Assembly (NCBI GenBank): GCA_030425395.1
Contig: JAUIAS010000008.1
Span: 1-64,000 of the forward strand
DNA: 64,000 nucleotides
Direction: 5' to 3'
Source of the DNA: Alphaproteobacteria bacterium
Lineage (GTDB): Bacteria > Pseudomonadota > Alphaproteobacteria > Rhodobacterales > Rhodobacteraceae
Of the stretch, positions 63,095-64,000 are shown piece after piece (the stretch's first letter is position 1; the number at the start of each line of letters is the position of its first letter). The notes beneath the pieces were generated by a model. The model searched no databases and was not told the DNA's origin. It saw only the letters and a program-made list of their open reading frames with translations. Both the position numbers and the translations under genes were made by a program.

Positions 63095-64000
63095 GCATCC
63101 GCAAGGATCATATCCGCCGCTTTTTCGGCGATCATGATCGTGGGAGAGTTGGTATTGCCGCTCGTGATGCGCGGCATCACGCTGGCATCAACCACGCGCA
63201 ATCCACCCAAACCACGGAATTTCAACGTCCCATCCACTGGCGCGCTGTCATCTGTTCCCATCCGAACCGTACAGGTGGGGTGAAAGATCGTTGTGCCCAC
63301 GTCACCGGCCGCTCGGGCAAGATCTTCGTCACTGTCGCCAACAGGGCCGGGCTTGATCTCTTCGGGCCGATACCGCTGCATAGGTGACTGGGCCATAATC
63401 GCACGTGCCTGACGGATCGCAGATGCCGCGACCCGGCGATCCCCCTCTGCGGACAGGTAGTTGGGCGCGATACGCGGTGCCGCACGGTGATCGCCGGAAA
63501 CGATCGTCACGTTTCCCCGGCTTTGCGGACGCAAGTTGCAGACCGAGGCCGTGATCGCAGGAAAGTCATCAAGTGGTTCGCCAAAGGCATTCAACGACAA
63601 AGGTTGAACATGATATTGAAGGTCCGGCGTTTCCAGATCGGGGCGCGAACGGGCGAACGCGCCCAGCTGCGACGGCGACATTGACATCGGCCCGGTGCGG
63701 CGAAGCGCGTATTCCAGTCCGATCTTGGCCTTCCCCCACAGGGAATTTGCCAGCGTATTCAATGTCAGGGCATCGCTCAAACGCCATGCGCAACGCAATT
63801 GCAGGTGGTCTTGCAAATTCGCACCGACTTCTGGCGTATGGAGCCGAACATCGACCCCCACCTTTCGCAGCACATCTTCGGGACCGATCCCCGAAAGCTG
63901 AAGAATCTGAGGGCTGCCGATCGCGCCGGCAGACAGGATGACTTCTCGTCCGGCGCGGGCTTCTTTAAAACTACCCCCTTGTTCATATCGTACCCCGACA
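63082..64000 (-). CDS. GMC family FAD oxidoreductase (choline/alcohol dehydrogenase type), C-terminal part
   Basis: The last 306 codons of a gene that continues past the right edge, read in frame from 63999 to the TAA at 63082. The part inside carries the second GMC signature GAIGSPQILQLSGIGP near its start, then GANLQDHLQLRCAW and the C-terminal active-site region with TIFHPTCTVRMGTDD (catalytic His) and VVDASVMPRITSGNTNSPTI (second catalytic residue is Asn). Relatives include choline dehydrogenase, polyethylene glycol and other alcohol dehydrogenases. The FAD-binding half is missing, so the substrate cannot be narrowed. Confidence 0.9.
   Translation of the reverse strand, partial: VGVRYEQGGSFKEARAGREVILSAGAIGSPQILQLSGIGPEDVLRKVGVDVRLHTPEVGANLQDHLQLRCAWRLSDALTLNTLANSLWGKAKIGLEYALRRTGPMSMSPSQLGAFARSRPDLETPDLQYHVQPLSLNAFGEPLDDFPAITASVCNLRPQSRGNVTIVSGDHRAAPRIAPNYLSAEGDRRVAASAIRQARAIMAQSPMQRYRPEEIKPGPVGDSDEDLARAAGDVGTTIFHPTCTVRMGTDDSAPVDGTLKFRGLGGLRVVDASVMPRITSGNTNSPTIMIAEKAADMILADARGA

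Overview
The window looks like a chromosomal segment of a marine alphaproteobacterium, most likely a Rhodobacterales/Roseobacter-group organism. This rests on high GC, dense gene packing with many 4-bp ATGA overlaps, a TauR/Tpa/Xsc taurine pathway joined to SoeABC sulfite dehydrogenase genes, a DUF1013 (TrcR) protein, a COQ9 protein and a carbon-monoxide-dehydrogenase-type coxG/coxS pair. I saw no tRNA, rRNA, CRISPR array, insertion sequence or phage gene. All assignments come from reading motifs; no database search was run.

Region 1 (1-17150) centres on nitrogen and solute metabolism. After the start of a coxS gene and coxG at the left edge, the minus strand carries a urea ABC transporter (urtA-urtB-[GNAT acetyltransferase]-urtC-urtD-urtE). 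Diverging from it is a urease operon (ureD, ureA, a small His-bearing membrane protein, ureB, ureC, a DUF1127 protein, ureE, ureF, ureG). Three bases after ureG comes a GH13 sucrose/glucosylglycerate-phosphorylase-type enzyme. It faces a glycosyl-3-phosphoglycerate synthase and phosphatase pair, so the three genes form a putative glucosylglycerate synthesis and turnover cluster.

Region 2 (17259-22515) holds a GAPDH-family gene, a secreted DUF4329/JAMM-like protein, and a tight three-gene operon: a TrmO-like protein, a salicylyl-CoA-hydroxylase-like flavoprotein and an aryl-CoA ligase. A cupin follows on the other strand.

Region 3 (22589-41082) is a nearly complete taurine dissimilation island. 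Taurine is imported by TauABC, transaminated by Tpa to sulfoacetaldehyde, and cleaved by Xsc to sulfite plus acetyl phosphate. Pta (to acetyl-CoA) and AckA (to acetate/ATP) use the acetyl phosphate, and citrate synthase can pull acetyl-CoA into the TCA cycle. Sulfite can leave through a TauE-like exporter or be oxidised to sulfate by cytoplasmic-facing SoeABC. TauR is the likely activator. Unusual parts are a cadherin-like insert in the TauC permease, an undescribed coiled-coil/methyltransferase protein between tpa and tauR, and pta lying reversed inside an otherwise co-directional operon.

Region 4 (41185-64000) is mostly housekeeping and mixed metabolism: dapA, a lytic transglycosylase, an EamA transporter, the MnmC activities split into two divergent genes, an OmpA lipoprotein, an Ada-like methyltransferase, nth, adenosine-type kinase, rppH, a FadH-like reductase with a LysR regulator, an ornithine/lysine decarboxylase, trcR, a periplasmic RNase T2, two quinone oxidoreductases with COQ9, rpsU, a YghU-type GST, and a GMC oxidoreductase cut by the right edge.
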